NCBI RefSeq assembly: GCF_002234675.1
Contig: NC_019869.2
Coordinates: 9,658,015-9,722,014, forward strand
Length of the DNA stretch: 64,000 nt
Direction: 5' to 3'
Source of the DNA: Oryzias latipes
Lineage: Eukaryota > Chordata > Actinopteri > Beloniformes > Adrianichthyidae
Made by a program: the position numbers and the translations under genes. Shown here in pieces: positions 41,351-52,708 of this stretch (position 1 is its first letter; every line of letters starts with the position of its first letter). The notes under the pieces were generated by a model. The model saw nothing but the letters and a program-made list of their open reading frames with translations. It was not told where the DNA came from and searched no databases.

Positions 41351-43084
41351 CACAGGTTGGTGTGTCGTGACTTGCAGTCTTGGGCGACTGTTCTGTCGAC
41401 CAGGAGTTGGTGTTTGGCTCCTCTGGAGTCTCTACCAATGCTCTTCTGTGTGTTACTCATGAATTGATCCATGTGCCTGTTTATCTTGGTTGCAATGATG
41501 CCTGACATGAGCTTCCATGTTGTGGACAGACAGGTTATTGGCCGGTAGTTGGATGGGATTGCGCCCTTTGAGGGATCCTTCTGGATCAGGATCCTCTACA
41601 TGGATGACATCAAGCTATATGCTAAGAGCGAGCGTGACATTGATTCCCTGATCCACACCACCAGGATCTACAGTACTGACATTGGGATGTCATTCGGGCT
41701 CGAGAAATGCAGCCGGATGGTGACAAAAAGAGGCAAGGTAGTCCACACAGGAGGGGTCTCACTCCCAGAAGGAACAATAACAGACATCGAGGACAGTTAC
41801 AAGTACCTTGGAATTCCCCAGGCAAATGGCAACCTGGAGCAGGCAACAAGGAAAGCTGCAACAGCTAAATACCTCCAACGAGTAAGGCAAGTCCTGAGAA
41901 GCCCGCTCAATGGCAAAAATAAGACCCGGGCAATAAACAGCTACGCACTGCCAGTTATCAGATACCCTGCAGGAATAATAAGATGGCCAAAGGAAGAGAT
42001 ACAGACCACGGATGTTAAAACACGAAAGCTCCTCACCATGCATGGAGGGCTCCATCCCAAATCCAGCACCCTGAGACTGTATGCTAGCCGCAAGGAAGGA
42101 GGCCGAGGACTAGTGAGTGTAGAAGCCACTATCCAGGATGAAACATCCAAGATGCATGAGTACATCAAGCTCAAGGCCCCAACTGACAGTGTGCTCAGTG
42201 AATGTCTCAGGCAATGGAGAGCAGAGGACACAGTGCTGGAGGACAGATCATCATGGGAGGACAAACCCCTGCATGGGATGTACCACCGGACCATAACTGA
42301 AGTGGCTGATATCAAGAAGTCCTACCAATGGCTAGAAAGGGCTGGCCTACAGGACAGCACTGAAGCACTCATCCTGGCAGCTCAGGAACAAGCCCTGAGC
42401 ACCAGAGCGATAGAGGCTCAGATCTACCACACCAGACAAGACCCAAGATGTAGGCTGTGCAAAGAGGCCCCTGAAACAATCCAGCACATAACTGCAGGAT
42501 GTAAGATGCTGGCAGGTAAAGCATACATGGAGCGCCACAATCAAGTGGCTGGAATAATATACAGGAACATGTGTGCAGAATATGAACTGGAAACCCCAAG
42601 GTCAAAATGGGAAACACCTCCGAAGGTGGTAGAGAATGAGAAGGCAAAGATCCTGTGGGACTTGCAGATCCAGACTGATAGGATGGTAATGGCAAACCAA
42701 CCAGACATTGTTGTGGTGGATAAAGAACAGAGGAAAGCCGTTGTGGTGGATGTGGCAGTGCCAAGCGATGGAAACATCAGGAAGAAGGAACATGAGAAAC
42801 TGGAGAAATACCAGGGACTCAGAGAAGAACTGGAGAAAGCATGGAAAGTGAAGGTGACAGTGGTGCCTGTGGTAATTGGAGCACTCGGGGCAGTAACCCC
42901 CAAGCTGGAGGAGTGGCTACAACAGATACCTGGAAAGACCTCAGACCTCTCAGTCCAGAAGAGCGCAGTGCTAGGAACAGCTAAGATACTGCGCAGGACC
43001 CTCAAGCTCCCAGGCCTCTGGTAGAGGACCCGAGCTTGGAGGAAAAACCACCCACGGAGGGTGAGAGGGGCGTTTTTTTTTTTT
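41349..43084 (+). mobile_element. RLE-type LINE, 5' truncated with inverted 5' segment
   Basis: The 3' part (about 41575-43024, plus strand) reads without interruption. It has the RT catalytic YMDD (41597-41608), a CCHC knuckle of form C-x2-C-x8-H-x4-C (around 42450) and a PD-x14-D restriction-like endonuclease motif (PDIVVVD...AVVVD, from 42701). It ends in KILRRTLKLPGLW and a stop. This domain order marks R2/R4/Dong/Rex6-like LINEs. About 41349-41572 is the same ORF's upstream RT segment in reverse orientation: the minus strand reads NYRPITCL, TWKLMSGIIATKI, GAKHQLLVDRTVAQDC. The region between that segment and YMDD is absent. The short 3' UTR ends in a T-run near 43084. The copy cannot be functional. 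Confidence 0.85.
41549..43024 (+). pseudogene. LINE ORF fragment: RT end, zinc knuckle, endonuclease
   Basis: An open frame of 491 codons. Its first 10-15 codons run through the inverted segment and are not native. From GSFWIRILYMDD onward it is the native polyprotein C-terminal half, with no stop or frameshift in about 480 codons. The copy is therefore probably young, yet it lacks the upstream RT motifs needed for activity. Confidence 0.8.
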
Positions 43085-43514
43085 ATAAAATAACATAAAC
43101 AAATCTTTGAGAATACAGGCAAAGCTTTAGGAGAATATGGTGGAAAAATGATGTGGGGAAAAAATGTCAAAACATTTTATGAAAACAATGATCATCGTTA
43201 GTAATCTTCATAGGAACACGACCATTAGGGATATTTGAATAACATCCACAATCCACATCCGCTTTTCCATTTTGTATGGGGTTTTTGCAGATAATGTTCT
43301 TTCACAAATTTATTTTCAGCTGAATATACCATACAAATGTGAAAACCTTGATTGAAACACAATATTCTTCCATACATACAAATTCTTCAGTTTTAAAAGG
43401 TTGAAAACCCCTTTTTTTTTAAGAGTGAACTAGCAAAAATACCTGAGAGATTTACTCATTTAACAATAAAAAGATAATCTACTGGAAAACAGTTTTTCAC
43501 CATGCCTGCTAGTT
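43085..43514. other. Intergenic, nothing recognised
   Basis: No gene or repeat boundary seen. Confidence 0.4.
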
Positions 43515-43812
43515 CCTCTTCAGGGTGATGCTATCCGCTTTCGCTCAAAAGTGGGATCCAGCCTGCATGTTTTGCCTGTCCGTTGCAAGGCCACACAGAT
43601 ATATAACCACAAGTTCACACCTATGGGCAATTTAGAGTCACAAACTAACCTGAGGCATGTTTTTGGACGGTGGAAGGAAGCTGGAGAGAACCCACGCATG
43701 CAGAGTGAGAACATGCAAACTCCACACAGAAAGGCCCCAGCTGGAATTCAGTCCAGGGCCTTCTCACCGTGAGGCGGGAGGGTTAACCACTACTCGACTC
43801 TGCAGCCCCCAC
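43515..43812 (-). repeat. tRNA-derived SINE, minus-strand copy
   Basis: The complement of the 10096 family. Read in plus order it shows CACACCTATGGGCAATTTAG, AACATGCAAACTCCACACAG, CCCACGCATGCAGAG and a GGTTAACCACTACTC head. Confidence 0.65.
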
Positions 43813-43984
43813 ATCAAGCAGTCCGCTTATATACTGCTGTTCCACAAAAAATAACACATGGAACATTTGCTTCAGCAAACAGTAAAACGTTTTTTTTTTT
43901 TAAACAAAAGTAATACATTTATTTGTTTTCCTTTCCATTGTTACATTTTCCAAGTTAAAATGACTTAACTTGTGATGTATATTT

Positions 43985-44352
43985 AAAGTTCCATTCTAGT
44001 CATCCTTTGATCTATTGTAATAGTCTTTCAATAAGGATTATATCGATTTCAGCCAAAAATCAAAAACCTGTGGAGAGCGACCTCGCCCCCCTTTCTCTTC
44101 CCCGTTGCAGAGAGCTCTCTGTTTAAGCGGAGCAGAATGTTTGTGGCCTTTCCATTATATTTTCGAAATAATTCATATAATCTTTTTCTAAAGGCATTTT
44201 TTCATCTCATCCTGATTCACAACAATTTGAATAAAGAAATACTCAGAAATGCAAGTTTAAACTGATTTTTTTTTTTAAATATATGTCTTCCATCATGAGA
44301 AAAATGCGACAAGACCATGTTAAAAACACAATTTTCATTGGAGTGGGTCAAT
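43985..44352 (-). repeat. MITE family A copy, minus strand
   Basis: Its right end TTTTCATTGGAGTGGGTCAA is the complement of the family head. The inner parts TCTTCCATCATGAGAAAAATG and CCTGATTCACAACAATTTG match the other copies. Confidence 0.6.
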
Positions 44353-44803
44353 ATGTGCAAGATTAGATTGGTGTTGATTGATGCTGGTGCTGGATGCCGT
44401 GTAGCGGTACTTTCCCCGTAAACAAAGGACAAAGGTTAGAAGCTCTATTACAGTACAGTGCTCCATCTTTTGCCCAAACAGTGCGATGAAGGTTCCACTT
44501 TCAATTCTTTATTTTATTCAGTATTGTTTAAGTAGTCAGTTTTGTTGTGCACATTTGCAAATTACCCTGTTAAAATCTACCCCCCCTTTTTTTTTTTTTT
44601 TTTAAGAAAATGCAAACAAGTCTCTCCATCTTTGTGAGAGCGCGTGAGACATGGCAGCTCTTTACGGGAGTTCTGTCATGCATAAACAACAGCCACACAC
44701 ACAGACCCACACACCTGTGCTGTCCCAGAAACACATGCACACATGCTGTAATCATGGCGGAAGCTGAGCTTGGTGTTCCCGCCCCCTGGGCCACTTGGTA
44801 GGT

Positions 44804-44818
44804 CGTTGCTAAGCAACG
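44804..44818. promoter_or_regulatory. Perfect RFX X-box palindrome
   Basis: CGTTGCTAAGCAACG is a perfect inverted repeat with one central base. It fits paired RFX half sites (GTTGCY and RGCAAC). The local sequence is GC-richer than its surroundings. No gene start was found beside it. Confidence 0.45.
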
Positions 44819-46325
44819 AGGCCCTATCTGAAAGAGGGGGAGTTGTCTGCTTTTGAATGTGTGCTGGTAAAAGGAACTAGGTGTACAAAATAGAAGTCTG
44901 TGTGTGTTTCTGGAGTGGACACGTCTAAATGAGCATAATCTCCTCTAATCTCCAACAATTGAGGGAGATTTTCTGAGAAACGAAGCAAAAAAAAAAACCT
45001 TCTGTCACTCGGGATTTTAACCATTTATATATGCAAAATGTTTGACCTTTAATTTCATAACATTTTTAGAGTAGTCACAAAAGAAAAAAAGAAATATCTT
45101 GAATTAGGTTCATTTTGTTAGAAAATAATTCCTTCCCAATATATACCACTAGATGGCGCCAGATATCAGTGTGTTAACAACTTGGAGGAGAACTTTGCGT
45201 TACAAAGCATACTTTTAAGCAAGTTAACACAGCATTGGTACTTTATAACTGTTGTGACTTCATTTGATAGGAATCAGAGCTGAAGGAAGTTGTGATTTTA
45301 AAACAAATCCTGTTTTTTTATTTGCTTAAGGGTTTAATACCACTTCCTCTGGAACATGATATGATTGTATATTTGCAGGTGTGAGTCCGTTGATGGTCAC
45401 CTGACGTTGTGTATCTCTCAGCATACACTGATGCCTACGCATGTGTTTGTCAACCTTGGCGTCACCATGTCTCCGCTCCCTAAAGGTTCAACTGTAAACA
45501 GAATGATTTATGACTTGCAAAACTTGAGTTTTCGCAGTTACCTCAGTACTTGTGTGTCGGTGTGTCTCAGAGTGGTTTTGTGTGTGCGTGTTCTTGTTTT
45601 TGTTACCTTGTTCATTTTTGCCACACTTGCCTTATGAGGTCTTGTTGGCCTAATATGGGCCTTTTGTCATTTTTAGGCTCCTGGTTCGGTTTAAGGCTAT
45701 ATGTTGAATGGCATCACCTGGTTAGGGTTAGCCTGGAAAATCTCAAATGGAGTCTTTCAAAGTCTTATAGGGGGTAGTTGTACAAATTTAAACAGCTGAG
45801 TGGGTGCTTGTTTTGAAATTTTCTTTTTTTATTGCCAGAGACATGGCAAATTACAAAAGCGCCACTCATGTTTCCAGGAAACTCTTCAATGGAAACTTTA
45901 TTAAGTGTTGAATGAAGAGAAATTCCTGAGAGTGAAACACAGTCTCTGTCTGAGCTGGTGAGATGTCAGCTTGGGGTGTGTGAGGAGGATGGGTGTCAAA
46001 CCTTGAGGAAGGAAAAAAAAGAAAAATTAACTTTGGTTACTTAAAATTCCCATTTTAATAAAATAAAATTTGAATTTCTGAGATGCTTAACCTGTGACCT
46101 TCAGGTGTGTATGTGTTTCTTTCCCTTACTTTTAAAAGAAATAAATATTTAAAAAGTAGAATGCTTCCAGTTCATTGTGTCTGTCCCATTGTTTGTTTCA
46201 ATGCTAAGACATGCTTTACAGATGACAGATGCACATCGATAAAACGTCCTGCAATGCAAGCAATGAGTTTGATTTTCAACTTTCAAGATATTTATTTATA
46301 TGACATTTTTCTCAAAGATCATCAG

Positions 46326-46330
46326 AATAA

Positions 46331-46397
<67 letters not shown>

Positions 46398-46398
46398 A
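46326..46398. repeat. (AATA)n microsatellite
   Basis: About 18 AAAT tetranucleotide units in an AT-rich intergenic region. Confidence 0.95.
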
Positions 46399-47745
46399 CT
46401 GGCTACATGGACAAAGAATTAAAAAATATCAATATATATTTTTTATGGTTCTATGTCTCAAGCTCTAAGCAAAAATAATCCAGTTGAAAAATTGTTGCGT
46501 TTTTTAAAGTTGTCCGTTCTCAGTCTTTCTGTTATTATTTTTTTGAACCCTAACTTACAGGAACTAACTTCTAAGGGAAATAAATAATTTGAGAGGATTG
46601 AAGGTGGAACCCACTTTCAAAATCCTCTACATTTTTGTGCATGTCAGGTTTTTAGTTTTCATCCATATCCTCTTCTTGTTTTCTATTCTTTCTGAAAAAA
46701 ACATTGTTAGAACATTTTTTGGTTGCATTGTGTGACTCATTACATGACTCTGTTCATGTCACTTTGATTTGAGTGAGTAAAAAATATTTTAAAACATTCC
46801 AAAAGTTTAGTAAGGCATGAAGTATTGAAGATGTGTTTTTCATGTGTACTTCTGCCCATTGCTTTAAAGCTTTGGTCATTTTAAACCTTAAACGATCAGC
46901 ACAACATCTTTGATTCAATTTTTGTCACATTTTGTTGATTTTGTTTTGGGTTTGAGGTTACAGTTTGCTTTCAAAACCCTGGTTTTTGGCTGTGATACTC
47001 ATTTCCTTACAAGAATATAAGACATTACTATGTGAAAAATATCCTGGCCGACTCAAAAATGGAAGAGTCCAATCCACGTCACTCCTGAAAAGAAGCAGAA
47101 CAAACCAAAGCAATTCTGTTAACTGATTTGAGAGAAAAATGGCTTCACCTTCAACTTATTCTGCTTGTAGTGTCATTCATTTTCTTCATGTAGTCACAAC
47201 CGCTGGGAATTAATGCAGCTCATGAAGTTTGAGATGTTGTATTTGTTTTTGTCTTTTGTTTTATTTCAACTTCACACTGCATGGGGTGTATCTACATTTT
47301 TTCACTTTCCAATAATCATTTAGGCAGCACCAGTTCCTTATAGAAAACAACTTTAGAAGACTTTCTTCTTTACCCCAGATCAAAGATCTGCAACCTTCAA
47401 CACAGAAATTGATGTTCAGGTCAATTTCTCAGTGACTACTATCTAGCAGAAAATACAAAGTCTTATTTCACCCTTTAGAAAAATAGGACACTGATTTGTA
47501 TATATGTTATTAAGATTATGAGGTTTACATTACAACTTCTAAAATTTAATACACCCTGGACCATACAGGATCTTCTCAAAGCATCAAAATATAGTATTAG
47601 CTGGGATGATGTTAGTACTAATAAAAACAAAACCAGTTTATTTTACCATTTGTGGAGCTCAGTCAGAAATGCATACATCTAATGAACTAATTCAGAACGT
47701 ATTATGTGACCCCTACTATATTTTTTAACCATCAGGTTCACTTAA

Positions 47746-47950
47746 CCCTTCTGCTATCCTAGGCACTTTAACATTGGGAGTTGGGTCATCTAGACCCACT
47801 ACACAGTGCTCTGAACCTTTTTTCTTCAATGATTTGTGATCTTCACTGGTGTCCATGGATTACATGAAATCTTTCCACCTTTATCCACCTTTGTCATGGT
47901 AGGGAGAACACGTCAATGTAAGGGTGGGGTCATCTAAGATAGCACAAGGG
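47746..47950. mobile_element. piggyBac-like MITE with TTAA ends, copy 1
   Basis: A 205-base element with inverted ends CCCTTCTGCTATCCTAGG and CTAAGATAGCACAAGGG, flanked on both sides by TTAA (47742-47745 and 47951-47954). TTAA target duplication with CCC/GGG termini is the piggyBac signature. It is non-coding. A near-identical copy lies at 51356-51560. Confidence 0.8.
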
Positions 47951-47954
47951 TTAA

Positions 47955-49287
47955 AATCCTCAAATTTGTTCAAAAATAGAAAATCTGCCTTAAAACCCCA
48001 GTGTATCTTAATTATGAATTCTCTTTGTGCTTTCTGACCTCCAAATGATTTTCTGTGGTTCATGGTGTTAAAAAATCTGTTAGTGTTTTGAAACAATTTT
48101 GGTAAACTATGAAGGATTAGCCTAATAAATTGTAGGATGACTCCAAGAACCTTGTGGAGTGGAGTCATACTTACTGTTCTTCAACTGTTTGTCAATGAAT
48201 TGAACAAAGTCTGACTTTACTTTTTTTTAGTTCTTACTTTTATACTTTCTGATACTTTTTAAAATGAGAAAAATAGAACTATTTATTTTTCCTCCAGCGT
48301 TGGAGCCCCAGATTGCAGACCCCTGACCCTGTGGTAACAACACTACCAGAAACACCCTAAGAGCTGTCTGAGATGCAGGGTGTCCAGGTTGTATCCAGCC
48401 TTTGGCCACCAGTATGTTCCAGCTTTCCCGTGAGCCTAAACTGGACTGTCTCCGATCAGTCAATTATAGTTTTTAATTAGGAGGAGTTGGATGGTAATTG
48501 CCATCCTGGCTGTATCGCTGTCTTTATCCCAGCTTCTTCATTTGAGCTTCTTCTGTTAAAATCAAAGACAGTGACAGGCATTTTTGAGTGTTTTTATAAA
48601 GTTGCCTTTCAAATTGGTAATGGACCTCATTTTCGGCTATGCTATGGTGCAGGAAACTACATAATCAAACACAGATGTATCTCTTTTAATTTACTTTAAT
48701 GTATCATCAAATTGTCTTGGTTTTTCATTGGGCATTACGAGCATCTAAAAAAATTTTCAATCCTGTTGAACAAGCAAACACAGTTGAACAAGTTCAGACG
48801 TATAACGCTAGTGTTGGGTGGAAATGAGGGAGTGTTCTGACTAATTCACTCTGTGCAGTAAAGGATGAATGAAAAGACATCTGACTGTAAAAGTGTGGAT
48901 GTCTTTTATGACATCAGAAACTGACTGCCACGCCCTTCCTGATTTTCGAGTCTTTAATCAAAATGACTGGCGTGATCGTGTTCTCAGAACTGTCTTTCGC
49001 TGTCAATATGTTTCCATGAGTGTGCTAGTTTGCTTACCTGTGCTGTTGTTTCACAGAAAAATCATCTTTCGCAATCGTATGCAGCAGAATGTCAACCACA
49101 TGCTTTCATTGTTGCAACAAGTGAAACATTCAGTCAGTAGACAGCAATCAATCGTAAAGGATGAGAATAAACTACTAAAGAACAAACAAAGTAAGTAAGG
49201 ATGACGAAAAGGGATCAAAAATCAATATAGCACTGGGAGTAACAGCTTTATTGGTTGAAAACTACAGAAACAAGCAAGATTCTGTTG
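47955..49287. other. Intergenic, nothing recognised
   Basis: Small open frames only, without recognisable domains. Confidence 0.4.
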
Positions 49288-49295
49288 GTAATAAG

Positions 49296-49973
49296 CAGTG
49301 GCGATTTCTTTAAGACTGCAAGGGAAGCTCAGCTTCCCTTATAATGCCACAAAACTAATGGTCAAATATGTACTATTGTATTAACATTTTATTGACTAAA
49401 AATGCGTTAGAAAATGTTCATCACAAAGACTTGATTTCCTTCTCATACATTCCCGCAGCGTCACAGTGCATTTCCCTATTGAACCCCAGTGTCCATTGAC
49501 TTCAATGGGGCTGCTTTGAACGTTTTTTTTCAGCGCTTCGAAACTAGATGGTCATTGGATAAACACTGCGATTATGTCCCGCCCACGGCGCTCAGCGTCT
49601 CTGGGGGTGAATGGGGAGTGGGCTGGCTCGGACTCCGAGCTTCTGCGTGATGATTGGACGGTCTGTCGAAAGACTGCATCTCTTTTTGACTGACAGCGAT
49701 TCTGTACTATAAGGAATCACTGAAGCTATTCGCGCTCAGTCCCATCGCGGATTTCTCAAGTTCAGTCGAAATAAAAACTGCTGCAACCTATTTCTTTGAT
49801 ATTTGCTTGGCGAAATTGCTTGATTTTCATCATACATTTCACACAATTATACACCACATCCCTTGTTTCAGTTTTACAGAGCTTAATTTTTTTTTTTTTT
49901 AGATCATTCAGTTATTTTATGATGTAGGCCGAAAATGAGCCTCCCCTGTCTGACAGACCAGTAGCCGCCACTG
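49296..49973. mobile_element. Non-autonomous hAT element with perfect 8-bp TSD
   Basis: A 678-base non-coding element that starts CAGTGGCG and ends CGCCACTG. Perfect 8-base direct repeats GTAATAAG flank it (49288-49295 and 49974-49981). Terminal CAGTG and an 8-bp target duplication define hAT. The subterminal region has an internal near palindrome, AAGGGAAGCTCAGCTTCCCTT. Confidence 0.88.
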
Positions 49974-49981
49974 GTAATAAG

Positions 49982-51246
49982 GTATCAAATGAATCAGGGA
50001 ATAAATAATCCATTTCTGTCAATCTTTGTTAGTTTCTCTTCCTGTTGGGTCACTACTGTATTTGCCTTTTCGTGTACATGTGAAGACGTCCAGTTACAAG
50101 CTTGCTTCTACCACATTGGGTCAATTTAAGTCGGCTGAAGGTGACCCACAGTGAGGGATGTATGTTTTGTTCACTAAACATATGATAATTCTTTTTTCAA
50201 AGCACTGGCAACAATACCTGAAAAAATTAAAACTTTATTCCTGAATACATTAGTATGACTAAACATGATTAAAATGAATTCATGTGAGTTAGTTGAATCT
50301 TTTGTCAATTCGTGGATCACGTATTGAGATGCGTATAAATTATGGGAGAAGGAAAGATACACAACCATAAACATAACACAAATTCTGATTTTTTTTTCAC
50401 AGAATTTTTTAATAATAATGATCGTTTCTCCAAATTTTCCCTTTTGTTATTATATTTAACCTTTTAAATTACATATCCCATTAAACAAAAACTTGCAATT
50501 ACCCAAATTTAAATGAAACAGGTCATGGAATGAAACAAGAGAAGGAAAACACTGAAAACATTGTTTTGTGCTGCCTTTTTTTTTTGCTTCTTATAATGGC
50601 CTAAAACATGTTTGATTAATGAGACTTTAGAACTTTTTTTATTTTAAAGCGCCAGGAGATTAGTATCATCAGCTGCTTGATCCAAAACTGACACTTTAAG
50701 ATAAAAAGTTTATTCGGCAGATCACCAGCATGTAAACATGTCTGGTTTCATTTATTTTCCAAACTATAGGGCACTATGGGACTACAAGATGCACAGTCAA
50801 TGAATGGTGTATTCAAACCTTTGTCATTTATAAGGCACACTGACTGTAAACGGAACAAAAGTCAGAGAAATTCTGTCAGTCTCTCAGACTTTAGGAGCTG
50901 CGTTCACTGTAATTTTTGAACTTTTTCGTAACATGCTACAGGGTAGCCACGAAAGTGTTATTATAATCACATTACCTGTTACTCCCAATCTTGTTTGCAA
51001 CACGCCACAAAAAAAAAGACAGATACCGCTAAAACAAACATTACCATGACTACCCAGTTATCTGCGTAAGTATATCACTAAGCACAACCAGAATTCATTG
51101 ATTAATATAAGGCGCTCTGCTTATAATGCGCACTGCCATTTGAAAAAAAATAAGGGCAGTTATTGTTTTATGTAAATGTTTAAGAGCAATTTTATTAATT
51201 GGCCTTGCTATTTAATTGAACCGTCATCTATTTTTGTCAAACGTTT
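49982..51246. other. Intergenic, nothing recognised
   Basis: AT-rich; no supported feature. Confidence 0.4.
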
Positions 51247-51355
51247 AAAGTCCTACTCCAAGTAATTTTTTTTTCTATAGTAGAATCTTTCCCAGTCATC
51301 TTTTAACTACGATGATGCAGTTTTTAGCTAAAATCAGAAACCTGTGTCGTTTGAA

Positions 51356-51560
51356 CCCTTGTGCTATTCTAGGCACTTTAACATTGGGAGTTGGGTCATC
51401 TAGACCCACTAGACAGGGCACTGAACCTTTTTTCTTCAATGATTTGTGATCTTCACTGGTGTCCATGGATTACATGAAATCTTTCCACCTTTATCCACCT
51501 TTGTCATGGTAGGGAGAACACGTCAATGGAAGGGTGGGGTCATCTAAGAAAGCACAAGGG
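51356..51560. mobile_element. piggyBac-like MITE, copy 2
   Basis: A 205-base copy nearly identical to 47746-47950. The right flank is TTAA (51561-51564). The left flank reads TGAA, a presumed point mutation of TTAA. Confidence 0.75.
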
Positions 51561-51639
51561 TTAAAGACATATTTTCTGCAGGGCAGCAGGAGCTTAAATT
51601 AAAGTAAATTTGCTTTTGGGCTGTGGGCGGTGGCGGTAC

Positions 51640-52283
51640 CGTGACCATTCGGCCTGCAATAACTGTTTGGGGTCCTTTCGACTGAGGATAACGTCACACT
51701 ACGGTAACCCCACTTGGACAAACTACGTAGCGCGGAGATCTGCTCGGGCTCTATATATTTTCATTTCACGTTTCCTTTTGTAACCCAAAGTTCTTTTCCC
51801 TCCTAAGTTGTGTTTGACATTATTCTTTGTGGTGTTTATAGAGAGATTTTGCATCAACCCACTTTGTAAAAAGATCTGTGGCTGTTAGAATGAACACGCT
51901 GCTTCACACAAGCACCATGTCTCTGATCAGAACAGCTGGAGTCTTGTAGCTTCGTGTTCGCAGGCAGGGAAGATGCTTTGTTATGGTGTGCGGTCCGGAG
52001 AAGGGTTCTGACCGCAGTCCGTTCAGCTGCAAATGCACTTAATAATAATCATAACAACAATAAAAGCACATTTAGAAGGTAATCTCGCTCCATGTCAGAG
52101 CTCTGTTTGTTTACAATGGACCGAATAATATCTTCTTCTATGGTAGTATCGTAATTTGTCCAGACCAATCACTATCTGACACGTCATAGGACCATTGGAC
52201 AGCCAATCACATAATGTGACGTCAGCACTAGTCAAAGGACCCCGAACGGTTGTTGCAGGCCGAATAGTTATGGTACCTACAGA
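51640..52283. mobile_element. Non-autonomous TIR DNA element, copy 2
   Basis: Reverse-oriented copy of 9068-9723. The ends GGTACCGTGACCATTCGGCC and the complement of GGCCGAATAGTTATGGTACC are clear inverted repeats of 40 bases or more. It has no open transposase frame. Confidence 0.7.
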
Positions 52284-52708
52284 GGGACTGTTGGGACTGA
52301 AGATCGTCTAGCTAATTTCCCAGCATGCCTTTGTTTTACATTCTCTCTTTCTAGCGACAAGTGGCTCACAAACCCAAGCTAATATTGGCGTAGCAAAATA
52401 AAACAAGCGATATCGGAGCTATTCAGCCGGACAGTTTAGAGCCAGATGGCAGGTCAAACGAGTACATGGATCTATTTGGAGAGAGCGAGATATGTCCCGC
52501 CAATGTCAGTAGCTGCGTCATAAGTCTGAGCTTTATCAAATATCTGGTTTTCATTTGCTCCTGATCCAACTTGACTGAAATAAAACATCACTCAAAAAGG
52601 AACAGCAGGTTTTATCATTGATTCTTTATACATGTCCTCCATCATGAGAAAAATGCTTCAAGGACATATCAGAATACACCAAAAACATCATTTTAATTGG
52701 AGTCACTC

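Larger units (their letters stand above)
44353..47741. other. Intergenic, no gene seen
   Basis: Holds an RFX-type palindrome (44804-44818) and an (AATA)n run (46326-46398). No coding region, RNA gene or clear transposon end is recognised in the rest. Confidence 0.4.
51247..52708 (-). mobile_element. MITE family A copy split by two nested insertions
   Basis: On the minus strand the family head is at 52708 (AATTGGAGTCACTC) and the tail at 51247 (TAAAGTCCTACTCC). The body is interrupted by the piggyBac-like MITE at 51356-51560 and the TIR element at 51640-52283. Removing those leaves about 600 bases in the right order. The tail, middle and head segments match 62195-62737 and 22543-22990. Confidence 0.6.

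Noticed and set aside
41117..41508. Several Tyr-Val-Cys-Met or Ile-His-Thr repeat ORFs on both strands
   Set aside because: They are translations of the TATG/TA microsatellite. Only the part past 41349 on the minus strand is meaningful, as inverted LINE sequence.
42541..43170. Minus-strand ORF of 209 codons
   Set aside because: Antisense shadow of the LINE endonuclease region.
48869..49198. ORF of 109 codons
   Set aside because: No signal, domain or splice context was recognised and base composition is like the surroundings. Kept out as chance.
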